The notes beneath the pieces are model-generated. The model saw only the letters and a program-made list of their open reading frames with translations. It was not told the origin of the DNA and did not search any database. A program made the position numbers and the translations under genes. From NCBI GenBank assembly GCA_903934155.1, contig CAIZMS010000197.1:1-14004 (forward strand): a stretch of 14,004 nucleotides of DNA. The letters run 5' to 3'. This DNA is from an uncultured bacterium. GTDB lineage: Bacteria; Verrucomicrobiota; Kiritimatiellia; CAIKKV01; CAITUY01. Below, piece after piece: positions 1 to 6,926 of this stretch; the stretch's first letter is position 1; every line of letters begins with the position of its first letter.

Positions 1-1563
1 AAGGATTCCCTGTCCATGCGCACCACGTGGAAGGATTCCCGGGGAAAGACGGAACACCAGACGTCACCGCTCAGTCTCATCGTGAGCGCTTTTGCCCCCG
101 TCCAGGATGTTCGAAAGACCGTAACCGCCGAACTGAAGCCTGTTCCGGATTCAGTCCTGATCCTGCTCGATTTGGGTAAAGGCCAAAATCGCCTTGGCGC
201 CTCGGCTCTCGCCCAGGTTTACAACCAGGTGGGTGCCACACCCCCGGATCTCGACACCCCGGCCGACATGGTTAATTTCTTCCGTGCCATACAGGATCTG
301 GTTTCTGAAAACCTGTTGCTGGCCTATCATGACCGCTCCGATGGCGGTTTGTTCGTCACCCTGGCGGAAATGGCGTTTGGAGCGCATTACGGCCTGAGGG
401 TTCAGATGGATGAATTGGGTGATGAGCCACTCGCCATTTTATTCGCGGAAGAATTGGGTGCCGTGATCCAGATTTCGGACCGCGACATTCCCCGGGTCAA
501 TGAAATCCTGAAACGGCACAATATCGACACCCTGGCCTTTATGCTCGGAAGTCCGTCCGAGGACAAGACCCTCACCTTCGAAATAAGTGACAAGATCATT
601 TATCAGACGAAGGTCTCCAACTTGAAACGGGTCTGGTCCGAACTGACCCATGAGATGCAGTCACGCCGGGACAACGCGGAGTGTGTCCGCGAAGAATATG
701 ACGCCCTCAAGGACGAATCTGACCCCGGCTTGTCATTCCACCTGACCTACGATCCATGTCGTCCCTTCTCCATCAGCGTGAATCGCCCCAAAATGGCCAT
801 TCTTCGCGAGCAGGGCATTAACGGCCACATTGAAATGGGCGCCGCCTTCGAACGGGCCGGATTCACCAGCGTGGATGTCCACATGACGGATCTTCATTCC
901 GGCCGCGTTAACCTGGCAAACTTTTCGGGCTTGGTCGCCTGCGGCGGGTTTTCGTATGGGGATGTGTTGGGCGCGGGCGCCGGCTGGGCCCGAAGTATCC
1001 TGTTCAATGAACGACTAAAGGATATGTTCCAATCCTTCTTTCATCGGCCCGACACCTTCACACTCGGCGTATGCAACGGGTGCCAGATGGTGTCGTTGCT
1101 TAAGGACATCATTCCCGGCGCGGAAGCCTGGCCCCAATTCACCCGGAATAAGATTGAACAGTTTGAGGCCCGTTATGCCACCGTGGAAATCCAGACTTCC
1201 CCCTCAATCCTGCTGACGGGTATGGCGGGCTCCCGAATTCCGATCCCGGTGGCCCATGGCGAGGGATTCACCAATTTCAGCCGGACAGGCTCCCTGGCAA
1301 AAATAGTCGACCTAAATCTGGCGGCATTGCGATTTGTCGACAATGCTGGAAAATTGGCGGAACGATATCCAGTCAACCCGAACGGTTCGCCCAGCGGGCT
1401 TACAGGAGTCACCACACGGGATGGACGGGTCACCATCATGATGCCCCACCCGGAGCGCGCCTTCAGGGCTGTTCAACTGTCCTGGAAGCCACAGGGTCTT
1501 TTCAAAGGCGAGGCCGGCCCCTGGCTGCGAATGTTCCAGAACGCCCGGGAGTTCGTTGAATAG
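1..1563 (+). CDS. purL: Phosphoribosylformylglycinamidine synthase, C-terminal part (5' end outside window)
   Basis: PurL makes formylglycinamidine ribonucleotide from FGAR, ATP and glutamine, the fourth step of purine synthesis, in the cytoplasm. The reading frame is open from base 1, beginning KDSLSMRTTW, a conserved PurL stretch, so the first ATG at 16 is internal and the true start lies upstream. About 520 of the roughly 1300 residues of the large single-chain form are present. They cover the second AIRS-C-like synthetase half (AYHDRSDGGL region near 300-400) and then a class I glutaminase domain from about base 780. The glutaminase nucleophile is in GVCNGCQM (Cys codon 1072-1074), and the His/Glu partners are in MPHPERAF (His codon 1447-1449, Glu codon 1453-1455). 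The gene stops at TAG 1561-1563 and converges on the fmdB-like gene with only 9 bases between stops. The family assignment is secure. Confidence 0.96.
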   Translation, partial: KDSLSMRTTWKDSRGKTEHQTSPLSLIVSAFAPVQDVRKTVTAELKPVPDSVLILLDLGKGQNRLGASALAQVYNQVGATPPDLDTPADMVNFFRAIQDLVSENLLLAYHDRSDGGLFVTLAEMAFGAHYGLRVQMDELGDEPLAILFAEELGAVIQISDRDIPRVNEILKRHNIDTLAFMLGSPSEDKTLTFEISDKIIYQTKVSNLKRVWSELTHEMQSRRDNAECVREEYDALKDESDPGLSFHLTYDPCRPFSISVNRPKMAILREQGINGHIEMGAAFERAGFTSVDVHMTDLHSGRVNLANFSGLVACGGFSYGDVLGAGAGWARSILFNERLKDMFQSFFHRPDTFTLGVCNGCQMVSLLKDIIPGAEAWPQFTRNKIEQFEARYATVEIQTSPSILLTGMAGSRIPIPVAHGEGFTNFSRTGSLAKIVDLNLAALRFVDNAGKLAERYPVNPNGSPSGLTGVTTRDGRVTIMMPHPERAFRAVQLSWKPQGLFKGEAGPWLRMFQNAREFVE

Positions 1564-1572
1564 AGACGTGCC

Positions 1573-1791
1573 TTAATGGCTGTGGGGGCAACCGCGACTC
1601 GGGCAAGAGGCACAGGCGGCGGAGGGTTCATGCTTGGGCGTTGAAGAGGCCCTGGAGACGCTGAATCCGGACAGGGCCTTCTTTAATTTCTCACCGCATT
1701 TCCCGCATGTTTTCGGGACATCCTTTTCATTGCGAACCAGCGCTTCAACCCGTGTCCCACAGGCCCCGCACTCATATTCATAAATCGGCAT
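1573..1791 (-). CDS. FmdB-family zinc-ribbon protein
   Basis: This is a 72-aa protein starting MPIYEYECGACG, the hallmark of the FmdB/CxxC_CxxC_SSSS putative regulatory family. Two CxxC pairs (CGAC near residue 8 and CGKC near residue 31) should bind one zinc ion. The C-terminal tail is Ser/Cys/His-rich, with CASCPSRGCPHSH at the end. I chose the second of two adjacent ATGs (1791 rather than 1794) because it gives the canonical MPIYEYEC start and puts the GAGGTG ribosome-binding site 4 nt upstream instead of 1. Family members are often called regulators, but the molecular role is not established. The HU terminator lies just upstream, so this gene either has its own weak promoter or relies on read-through. 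Confidence 0.85.
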   Translation of the reverse strand: MPIYEYECGACGTRVEALVRNEKDVPKTCGKCGEKLKKALSGFSVSRASSTPKHEPSAACASCPSRGCPHSH

Positions 1792-1803
1792 CATTCACCT
1801 CTT

Positions 1804-1842
1804 CATAAAAGAAAGAGGCCGTAACCTTGCGGCCACGGCCCC
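1804..1842 (-). terminator. Rho-independent terminator after the HU gene
   Basis: On the - strand GGGGCCGT (1842-1835) pairs with ACGGCCTC (1822-1815; one G-T pair) around a 12-nt loop, followed directly by TTTCTTTTAT. It lies 22 bases past the HU stop codon and just before the fmdB-like gene, so it should end the HU transcript. Confidence 0.75.
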
Positions 1843-1864
1843 TTTACCAAAGCAACAAACTCAA

Positions 1865-2146
1865 TTAGCCCAGGATCGCATCCTTGGCAGCCTTGGCGAC
1901 GCGGAACTTAACCACGCGCTTGGCCGGGATCTTGATCGTTGCGCCGGTCGCCGGATTACGACCCATGCGCGCCTTGCGATTCACCAGGACAAGCTTGCCC
2001 AAGCCGGGAACTGTGAAACCGTTCTTGGCGTTCTTGTACGCCAAGCAAACCAACGCTTCAATCGCCGCGCCCGCCTGCTTCTTGCTGAGTTCAACCGCTT
2101 CCGCCACGCCCGCCACAATCTGACTCTTCGTCAACGCTTTCGCCAT
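1865..2146 (-). CDS. HU/IHF-family histone-like DNA-binding protein
   Basis: This 93-aa basic protein has the usual HU length. It is a dimeric, nucleoid-associated protein that bends DNA. Evidence is the N-terminal helical half (MAKALTKSQIVAGVAEAVEL), the VPGLGKLVL turn near residues 46-54, and the DNA-binding arm containing RNPATG (residues 63-68), whose proline intercalates between base pairs in known HU/IHF structures. The C-terminal half is Lys/Arg/Ala-rich. The start has an AGGAG ribosome-binding site (about 2155-2159) at normal spacing. The gene appears monocistronic, with a promoter at 2209-2237 and a terminator at 1804-1842. Whether it is HU or IHF-like cannot be settled from the sequence alone. 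Confidence 0.93.
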   Translation of the reverse strand: MAKALTKSQIVAGVAEAVELSKKQAGAAIEALVCLAYKNAKNGFTVPGLGKLVLVNRKARMGRNPATGATIKIPAKRVVKFRVAKAAKDAILG

Positions 2147-2208
2147 TTGAGTAACTCCTATGAGGTTTTATTGGGCTTTGTCACCACGACTCAGCCTCTA
2201 CATTTCGG

Positions 2209-2237
2209 AATATAGGCGGATTTCTTAATGAATGCAA
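2209..2237 (-). promoter_or_regulatory. Sigma70-like promoter for the HU gene
   Basis: On the - strand a -35 box TTGCAT (2237-2232) and a -10 box TATATT (2214-2209) are separated by exactly 17 bp, about 60 bp upstream of the HU start codon. An A-tract (GAAAAAAAAC) lies immediately upstream, where an UP element would be. Boxes and spacing match the consensus well; not experimentally shown. Confidence 0.6.
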
Positions 2238-2241
2238 CCCC

Positions 2242-2262
2242 CATTGAAGTTTTTTTTCAATG
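2242..2262. repeat. Small AT-rich inverted repeat between ligA and the HU promoter
   Basis: A perfect 7-bp inverted repeat, CATTGAA / TTCAATG, with a 7-nt T/A-rich loop lies downstream of ligA and upstream of the HU -35 box. On the - strand it is followed by GGGGG and not a T run, so it is a poor terminator for ligA. It may serve only as curved A-tract DNA upstream of the HU promoter. Confidence 0.35.
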
Positions 2263-2314
2263 TTTTCAAGGGTTTGAGTGAAGAGGAAAGTGACCGCCTG
2301 TCAATTCGAAATCA

Positions 2315-4345
2315 TCACTGGGAAAGCATGGCAATGAAATCAGATTCATCGAGGACCGGCACATTCAGCGCCCTTGCCTTTTCAAGTTTTGAACCCGCCT
2401 CGGAACCCACCACAAGGTAGTGAGTCTTTTTGCTGATGTTGTCCACAACCTTGGCTCCCCGCCTGCGCAATTCGTCCTGTGCCGCGTCTCGAGAATAATG
2501 CTCCAGAGTTCCCGTGATCACAACCGTCTTCCCGGCAAACGGACCGTTCGTTACATCAGGTCGTTCGTACAGGCTCTTCATGTTGACACCGGCGATCCGT
2601 AATTTCGCAAGCACATCCCGATTTCGGGCATTCGCAAAAAAATCAACCAGGCTCTCCGCCATCACCGGCCCCACATCGGGAACCCGCTGCAGCTCCTCCA
2701 CGCCAGACGCCGCAAGGGCATCCAGCTCCCGAAAATGGTCGGCTAATTTTCGTGCCGCACCTTCCCCGACATGTAAAATTCCAAGACTGTAAATCAATCG
2801 CCAGAGGTCACGCTCCCTGCTCTCCGCAATAGCTTGGATTAAATTGGTGGCAGACTTCACCGCCATGCGTTCCAGCGCCGCAACCGAATCCACCTTTAGA
2901 AAATAGAGATCGGCAACATCATGAACAAGCTGCCGGGAAACCAACTGGCTCACCAGCGATTCACCTAACCCCTCAATATCCATGCCATGCCGACCAGCAT
3001 AATGCTCGATTGTCCGTTTGAGCTGGGCGGGGCACGACAGGCTGTCGCATCGCCACGCGACAAATTCAGGATCACGACTGATCGTCCCCCCGCATTCGGG
3101 ACATTTCCCCTGGAGATGGGAAACAAGGTCAAAAGGCTTGGAGTCCGAAGATCGCTTCTCAGGAACCACCGCCACCACCGCCGGAATGACTTCCCCGGCT
3201 TTTTCAATGATAACGGTATCCCCCACCCGGATATCCTTGCGCTTGATTTCCTCCTCGTTGTGCAGGGTGGCTCGGGAAATCGTAGATCCCGCGAGTAGCA
3301 CTGGCTCCAATTCCGCCACAGGCGTCAGGGCACCCGTCCGGCCAACTTGAACCGTAATGGCATTCACCTTCGTTCGGACCTGTTCATGGGAGTACTTGTA
3401 GGCTATGGCGAAACGTGGGGCCTTGGCCGTTGCACCCAGCCGCCTCCATTGAGACAGATTGTTGACCTTGATGACATTGCCATCGATTTCATAGGGCAAA
3501 TCCGACTCTACCCGCTGCAATTCTTCTGATCGGAGGATAACCTCTTCGATATCTCCGCACACCCACCAATGGGCGGGAATAGGAAACCCAAGCGCCTTCA
3601 AAAGCTTTAAGACATCGGCCTGGGTGGTGGGAGTCTCCATCCCTTCGATCGTCCCGATTGCGTAGAACACCGCCGCCAGCGGTCGCTGCGCAACCACTTT
3701 AGAATCGAGCTGCTTAAGAGAACCCGCTGTCGCATTACGCGGATTGGCGAAAGGCTCATCCCCATGACTCACCCGGGTCTCGTTAAGCTTCCGGAACCCC
3801 TCAACCGGCATAAACGCTTCACCCCGAACCTCAAGAAAAGAGGGCATACCGGCTGGCAATTTCTTCAATCGTAAGGGGATGGCCCGAATCGTCCTGAGGT
3901 TTTCGGTGATGTCATCACCGGTTGTTCCGTCCCCACGCGTTGTCCCCAGTGACATCACTCCGTTTTCGTAACGGACACTGATGGAACAGCCGTCCACCTT
4001 GGGCTCCAACACATACTGAATGGGTTCACCCAGAAGCAGTTTCCGGACACGCCCGTCAAAATCCCGAAGCTCATCGAAGGAGTAGGTGTTATCCAGCGAC
4101 ATCATCGGCTTAAGATGAGCAACGCTCCTGAATTCCTTCAGCGCCTGCCCTCCCACCCTCTGAGTCGGAGAATCCGAAGTGATGAGGGCAGGAAACTGCT
4201 CTTCAAGCCTCTTTAGGTCATCATAAAGCCGGTCATACTCGCGGTCAGAAAGCTCGGGCCGCGCTTCGACATAATACAGGACATTGTGCCGGTTGAGCTC
4301 GGAATGCAGTTGCGCAATCCGCATCTTGGCTTCGGACTCAGTCAT
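2315..4345 (-). CDS. ligA: NAD-dependent DNA ligase LigA
   Basis: LigA seals nicks in DNA using NAD+, in replication and repair. The 676-aa length is standard for the family. The adenylation domain carries the KVDG motif (residues 116-119, Lys116 the AMP acceptor) and an N-terminal NMN-binding Ia domain (LYYVEARPELSDREYDRLYDDL region, residues 23-44). An OB fold follows, then a Cys4 zinc finger (C415, C418, C433, C438), helix-hairpin-helix repeats, and a C-terminal BRCT domain (about 603-676, FAGKTVVITGTLE). All hallmark motifs are intact. The start lies 23 bases after the upstream 61-aa gene, suggesting co-transcription; an AGGAA stretch about 10 nt upstream could be the ribosome-binding site. 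No convincing terminator follows the stop. Confidence 0.97.
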   Translation of the reverse strand: MTESEAKMRIAQLHSELNRHNVLYYVEARPELSDREYDRLYDDLKRLEEQFPALITSDSPTQRVGGQALKEFRSVAHLKPMMSLDNTYSFDELRDFDGRVRKLLLGEPIQYVLEPKVDGCSISVRYENGVMSLGTTRGDGTTGDDITENLRTIRAIPLRLKKLPAGMPSFLEVRGEAFMPVEGFRKLNETRVSHGDEPFANPRNATAGSLKQLDSKVVAQRPLAAVFYAIGTIEGMETPTTQADVLKLLKALGFPIPAHWWVCGDIEEVILRSEELQRVESDLPYEIDGNVIKVNNLSQWRRLGATAKAPRFAIAYKYSHEQVRTKVNAITVQVGRTGALTPVAELEPVLLAGSTISRATLHNEEEIKRKDIRVGDTVIIEKAGEVIPAVVAVVPEKRSSDSKPFDLVSHLQGKCPECGGTISRDPEFVAWRCDSLSCPAQLKRTIEHYAGRHGMDIEGLGESLVSQLVSRQLVHDVADLYFLKVDSVAALERMAVKSATNLIQAIAESRERDLWRLIYSLGILHVGEGAARKLADHFRELDALAASGVEELQRVPDVGPVMAESLVDFFANARNRDVLAKLRIAGVNMKSLYERPDVTNGPFAGKTVVITGTLEHYSRDAAQDELRRRGAKVVDNISKKTHYLVVGSEAGSKLEKARALNVPVLDESDFIAMLSQ

Positions 4346-4368
4346 TCCGTCATCAGTTCCTGAACACC

Positions 4369-4554
4369 CTACTTCAACGGCATTGGATTGCAGAGGTTTC
4401 CTTCCTTGTCAGCCACCCGTCCGCAGTTGAAACAGACAAACTTTGGATTTTGAACCAGATGCTTGATCTCCTCGATCTGATTGGCGGCCGCCAACATACA
4501 AAGGTGCCCAGGATGACCATGCTCGTGTTTACAGTCCTTGCGCTTCTCAATCAT
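4369..4554 (-). CDS. Small Cys/His-rich protein, putative metal binding
   Basis: This 61-aa protein is of unrecognised function. Its N-terminal third is rich in potential metal ligands (C8, H10, H12, H14, H17, C19), and its C-terminal part has a zinc-ribbon-like half, CFNCGRVADKEGNLCNP (C41, C44, C55). A helical stretch (residues 21-36) separates them. No signal peptide or membrane segment is visible, so it is probably cytoplasmic. An AAGGA ribosome-binding site lies about 9 nt before the ATG, which supports it as a real gene. It precedes ligA by 23 bases on the same strand and may share its message; a DNA-related role is only guilt by association. Confidence 0.7.
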   Translation of the reverse strand: MIEKRKDCKHEHGHPGHLCMLAAANQIEEIKHLVQNPKFVCFNCGRVADKEGNLCNPMPLK

Positions 4555-4634
4555 AGAATAATGTCCTTCTTTAGTACCCTGTTGATGAAAACCGGAGACG
4601 TTATACCAAGCCTAAGCCCCTGAATCTATGCCAT

Positions 4635-6359
4635 TTATTCAAACTGCCGGATCTGTATATGGGCGGTGGCGCTTTCTTCCATGCCGCTCCGGAAGGTCTT
4701 GGCCTTGATTCTAGCCCCATAGACAACCGGCACGGCGCCGGTATAGAGCAGGGACGTCGCATCGGGATTACGCCCATCCAGCGTATATCGAACTTCCGCA
4801 CCGTTGGTTTCGGATTCCAGAACAATCTTCACAACGGGGGCAACGGCTTTATTGGCGCCTTCCGTCACATGACAGCCAGGAACCGGATACTCTTTCCCGA
4901 CTTCATAGGCGCCGATGTCCGGCAAATTACCCGTAAATTCATCTGTAAACTCAGGCTCCTCCTGCCCTGCATCGATGCAGGGCGACCCCGCCATCAACTT
5001 GAAATTACGGTTCGTCTCATCCACAAAGCCGGGATTCGATCCGGTATAATTTTTTTTCCACACCAACTTCGCAGGCGGCACGCCTCCTGTGGAAGGCCAT
5101 ACCGGCCCCACCAGGATATTATTCATGAAACGGGTTTCTCGCAGATCATCGTCCTTCCCCGTCTTCTCCGCATCCACTCCACACCCGTTCAGGGCCGCCG
5201 TATTATTGAAAATAAAATTATACCGGGACGATCCCGTCAGTTTGAATGCCGCCCCCGGCTGCCCCCAGACCACATTCTGCCGCAGGACATAGTTTTCCAC
5301 AGGCCCCTCCAAACGGATCCCCTCCCCGCCCATAGCGGCATTATCGTGGACCCAGTTGTAGGCGATCACCGTCCCCTTGCCATCACCCGTCACCCGAACC
5401 AGACTGGTATTGGTGAATCCTGAACCGGCATGATGAAAATCGTTATTCTCAATCCTGGCGTTCATCACATTACTGCACAAAATAGCGCCTCCGGCACAAT
5501 CCAGAACCGAAACATTACGAACCACCGGGGCCGTGCCCTGCGCTAGGATTCCGACTGTACTGGAGGGGGCTATATCTCGTCCCCGCACCAGGGTGTTGAG
5601 CACGCGATTGTTCACTCCTCCAGCAAGCAGAACCACTCCATAACCGGCGCTCCCCATGATTGAACTGTTAACGAATTCATTATCCTTGCCGCCCATCAGC
5701 ACAGCACCGGAGAGTGATCCGTTCCACCAGATATGGCCATCCTCTACCCGACACAGTCCTGCATCCGAAAAATTCACGCCACACGCCACCAGATTAAAGC
5801 CCTTGAACTCAATATAGGCCAGGCGGGATGCATCAATCCCCCAGGCCCGCGTTTGGATTTCGACATGGTGGTCACCCGGCGTAGAATTTCCGGGAAGCTT
5901 GAGATACGCATCACCGGACCCACGCTCGTAATACCAAGATGCCTTGAGTAATGACGAATCACCTGAAATGGACTGACTTGGAATGGCCGGCGCCTCATCG
6001 ACCAGGACCTGAATCAGCCCCTCCGCATTCACCCGGTACACGTTTCCGGTATAGTGAACCCACCGGACCGTCTCGTCCGCGCCGCTGATCGTCGCCGTTT
6101 CTCCGGGAGCTACTTGAAATCGGAGCGGACTTCCCGGTTTTCCGGAAGAGGTGGGGCGAATCGTTTCCCGATAAACGCCTCGACTGACCGTGCAGACATC
6201 TCCGGGAAGCATAACCTCGGCGGCCTTCTGAATGCTCTTAAATGGCTGCATCCGGGTACCGGGATGGGCATCGTCGCCCCCCTTCTCCACGAAATACTCA
6301 ACCGCCTGAAGTGTCCCTGACAGCCCCATGGCCAAAGCCAAAATAATGAATAATCTCAT
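4635..6359 (-). CDS. Secreted right-handed beta-helix protein with chitobiase-type C-terminal domain
   Basis: This 574-aa protein is probably exported. The signal peptide is MRLFIILALAMGLSGTLQA, cleaved near residue 19. A DUF1565/pectate-lyase-like beginning follows (YFVEKGGDD... PFKSIQKAA... LPGDVCTVSRGVYRET, residues 22-66), then many short Asn/Gly-rich strands typical of a parallel beta helix (for example NVSVLDCAGGAILCSN and NARIENNDFHHA). A choice-of-anchor-like stretch (SPCIDAGQ ... LPDIGAYE) comes next. The last roughly 70 residues match the CHB_HEX_C chitobiase fold (VRYTLDGRNPD ... LYTGAV ... IKAKTF). The open frame extends to 6482, but that extension translates the tRNA-Gly gene, so I start at 6359, where GGAAGG sits 9 nt upstream. 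It may act on or bind polysaccharide; the catalytic activity, if any, is unknown. Confidence 0.85.
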   Translation of the reverse strand: MRLFIILALAMGLSGTLQAVEYFVEKGGDDAHPGTRMQPFKSIQKAAEVMLPGDVCTVSRGVYRETIRPTSSGKPGSPLRFQVAPGETATISGADETVRWVHYTGNVYRVNAEGLIQVLVDEAPAIPSQSISGDSSLLKASWYYERGSGDAYLKLPGNSTPGDHHVEIQTRAWGIDASRLAYIEFKGFNLVACGVNFSDAGLCRVEDGHIWWNGSLSGAVLMGGKDNEFVNSSIMGSAGYGVVLLAGGVNNRVLNTLVRGRDIAPSSTVGILAQGTAPVVRNVSVLDCAGGAILCSNVMNARIENNDFHHAGSGFTNTSLVRVTGDGKGTVIAYNWVHDNAAMGGEGIRLEGPVENYVLRQNVVWGQPGAAFKLTGSSRYNFIFNNTAALNGCGVDAEKTGKDDDLRETRFMNNILVGPVWPSTGGVPPAKLVWKKNYTGSNPGFVDETNRNFKLMAGSPCIDAGQEEPEFTDEFTGNLPDIGAYEVGKEYPVPGCHVTEGANKAVAPVVKIVLESETNGAEVRYTLDGRNPDATSLLYTGAVPVVYGARIKAKTFRSGMEESATAHIQIRQFE

Positions 6360-6429
6360 GCCCGTAAACCTTCCCACGAATTGAGATGATGGCGCGAGGC
6401 TCTTTTGTATCCGAACGCCGAGTTCGAAG

Positions 6430-6504
6430 TGGAGCGGGAGATGGGGATCGAACCCACGACGTTCAGCTTGGGAAGCTGACATTCTACCACTGAATTACTC
6501 CCGC
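6430..6504 (-). tRNA. tRNA-Gly (anticodon CCC)
   Basis: A full cloverleaf folds by eye on the - strand. The acceptor stem is GCGGGAG/CTCCCGC with discriminator T, as in glycine tRNAs. The D arm is ATTC/GAAT with loop AGTGGTA. The anticodon stem is TCAGC/GCTGA around loop TTCCCAA, so the anticodon is CCC (plus-strand 6470-6472), reading GGG. The T arm is GTGGG-TTCGATC-CCCAT. The 3' CCA is encoded in the DNA (6430-6432). Total length is 75 nt including CCA. It lies between the operon terminator and the beta-helix gene, with which it may be co-transcribed. Confidence 0.95.
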
Positions 6505-6549
6505 ATAAGAAAGCAAACGGGCATGAATCTATGAAGAAACATGCCCGTT
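6505..6549 (-). terminator. Rho-independent terminator closing the YcaO/SagB-type operon
   Basis: A perfect 10-bp stem on the - strand, AACGGGCATG / CATGCCCGTT (6549-6540 with 6525-6516), encloses a 14-nt loop and is followed by TGCTTTCTTAT. It lies about 27 nt past the stop of the Cys4 peptide gene and ends exactly where the tRNA begins. The tail is T-rich but interrupted, so efficiency is uncertain. Confidence 0.7.
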
Positions 6550-6554
6550 GTCCA
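6526..6554 (-). promoter_or_regulatory. Possible tRNA-Gly promoter overlapping the terminator hairpin
   Basis: On the - strand TGGACA (6554-6549) and TAGATT (6531-6526) are spaced by 17 bp, a fair sigma70 match (5/6 and 4/6). The start would fall about 15 nt before the tRNA. The -10 box lies in the loop of the terminator hairpin. This is inferred from sequence only. Confidence 0.4.
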
Positions 6555-6575
6555 GACTAGATTCGAACCTTGCCC

Positions 6576-6854
6576 CTACTCCGATTTCAGCTTCGTGATG
6601 AGGGCCGGAGGTTGCGGGGGCTTCTTGGCTTCGGTTCGGGCCTGGGGAGTGACCGGACAGCAGCAACACGGGTCAAGCGTTTCGGCGGAAGCAATTGACC
6701 GCGGAGGCGCGGGCGGCGGGGTTCGATCCGTCGGAGGAGCCACAAAACCAGGCTCATCAGAACCATCTCCGGCAGCCAATGCCGTGCCCATGCACAGTGT
6801 CGCCGCCAACGCCGGAATCATATATTTCAAATTTTTCATCGATTCAAACTTCAT
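6576..6854 (-). CDS. Small exported Pro-rich peptide with a Cys4 run; candidate modified-peptide precursor
   Basis: This 92-aa product resembles no family I know. Residues 1-27 look like a Sec signal peptide: Lys-rich start, hydrophobic core MIPALAATLCMGTALA, and an ALA cleavage site before AGDG. The mature part is low in complexity and Pro-rich (PPTDRTPPPAPP near 40-51, KKPPQPP near 78-83) and contains four consecutive cysteines, C63-C66, in LDPCCCCPVTPQ. A strong AAGGAG ribosome-binding site lies 5 nt before the first ATG, so I use 6854 rather than the second Met at 6839. It is the last gene before the operon terminator and follows the YcaO gene by 72 nt. A Cys run next to YcaO and SagB-type enzymes suggests a peptide that is heterocyclised or otherwise modified. 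Against that, a Sec signal is unusual for such precursors; a metal-binding or disulfide-linked secreted peptide is the main alternative. Confidence 0.72.
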   Translation of the reverse strand: MKFESMKNLKYMIPALAATLCMGTALAAGDGSDEPGFVAPPTDRTPPPAPPRSIASAETLDPCCCCPVTPQARTEAKKPPQPPALITKLKSE

Positions 6855-6883
6855 AAAGACTCCTTTTTTATAACTCCACCCTC

Positions 6884-6911
6884 ATAATGTCCCAATCCAG
6901 CCAAAGGTTAC
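6884..6911 (-). promoter_or_regulatory. Bipartite repeated element, copy A (upstream of the Cys4 peptide gene)
   Basis: On the - strand it reads GTAACCTTT, then 9 unrelated bases, then GGGACATTAT. All 19 outer bases are identical to copy B upstream of ycaO and the spacer length is the same. It lies 29 nt before the peptide ATG. GTAACC and CATTAT, 16 bp apart, could be -35 and -10 boxes; a start just after would give a leader of about 20 nt containing the AAGGAG site. A protein-binding site or RNA element is also possible. Confidence 0.5.
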
Positions 6912-6926
6912 AATCAATTTGATCAC

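Noticed and set aside
2242..2262. Inverted repeat CATTGAA/TTCAATG as the ligA terminator
   Set aside because: Only 7 bp, AT-rich, and followed on the - strand by GGGGG rather than T residues, so it does not fit intrinsic termination.
4558..4566. Third copy of the GGACATTAT half-element before the 61-aa gene
   Set aside because: The matching upstream half GTAACCTTT is absent at the right distance; here the bases are better explained as part of an AAGGA ribosome-binding region.
4659..5423. 254-codon + strand open frame opposite the beta-helix gene
   Set aside because: Low-complexity Arg/His/Ile-rich shadow; the - strand frame carries a signal peptide, beta-helix repeats and a chitobiase-type domain.
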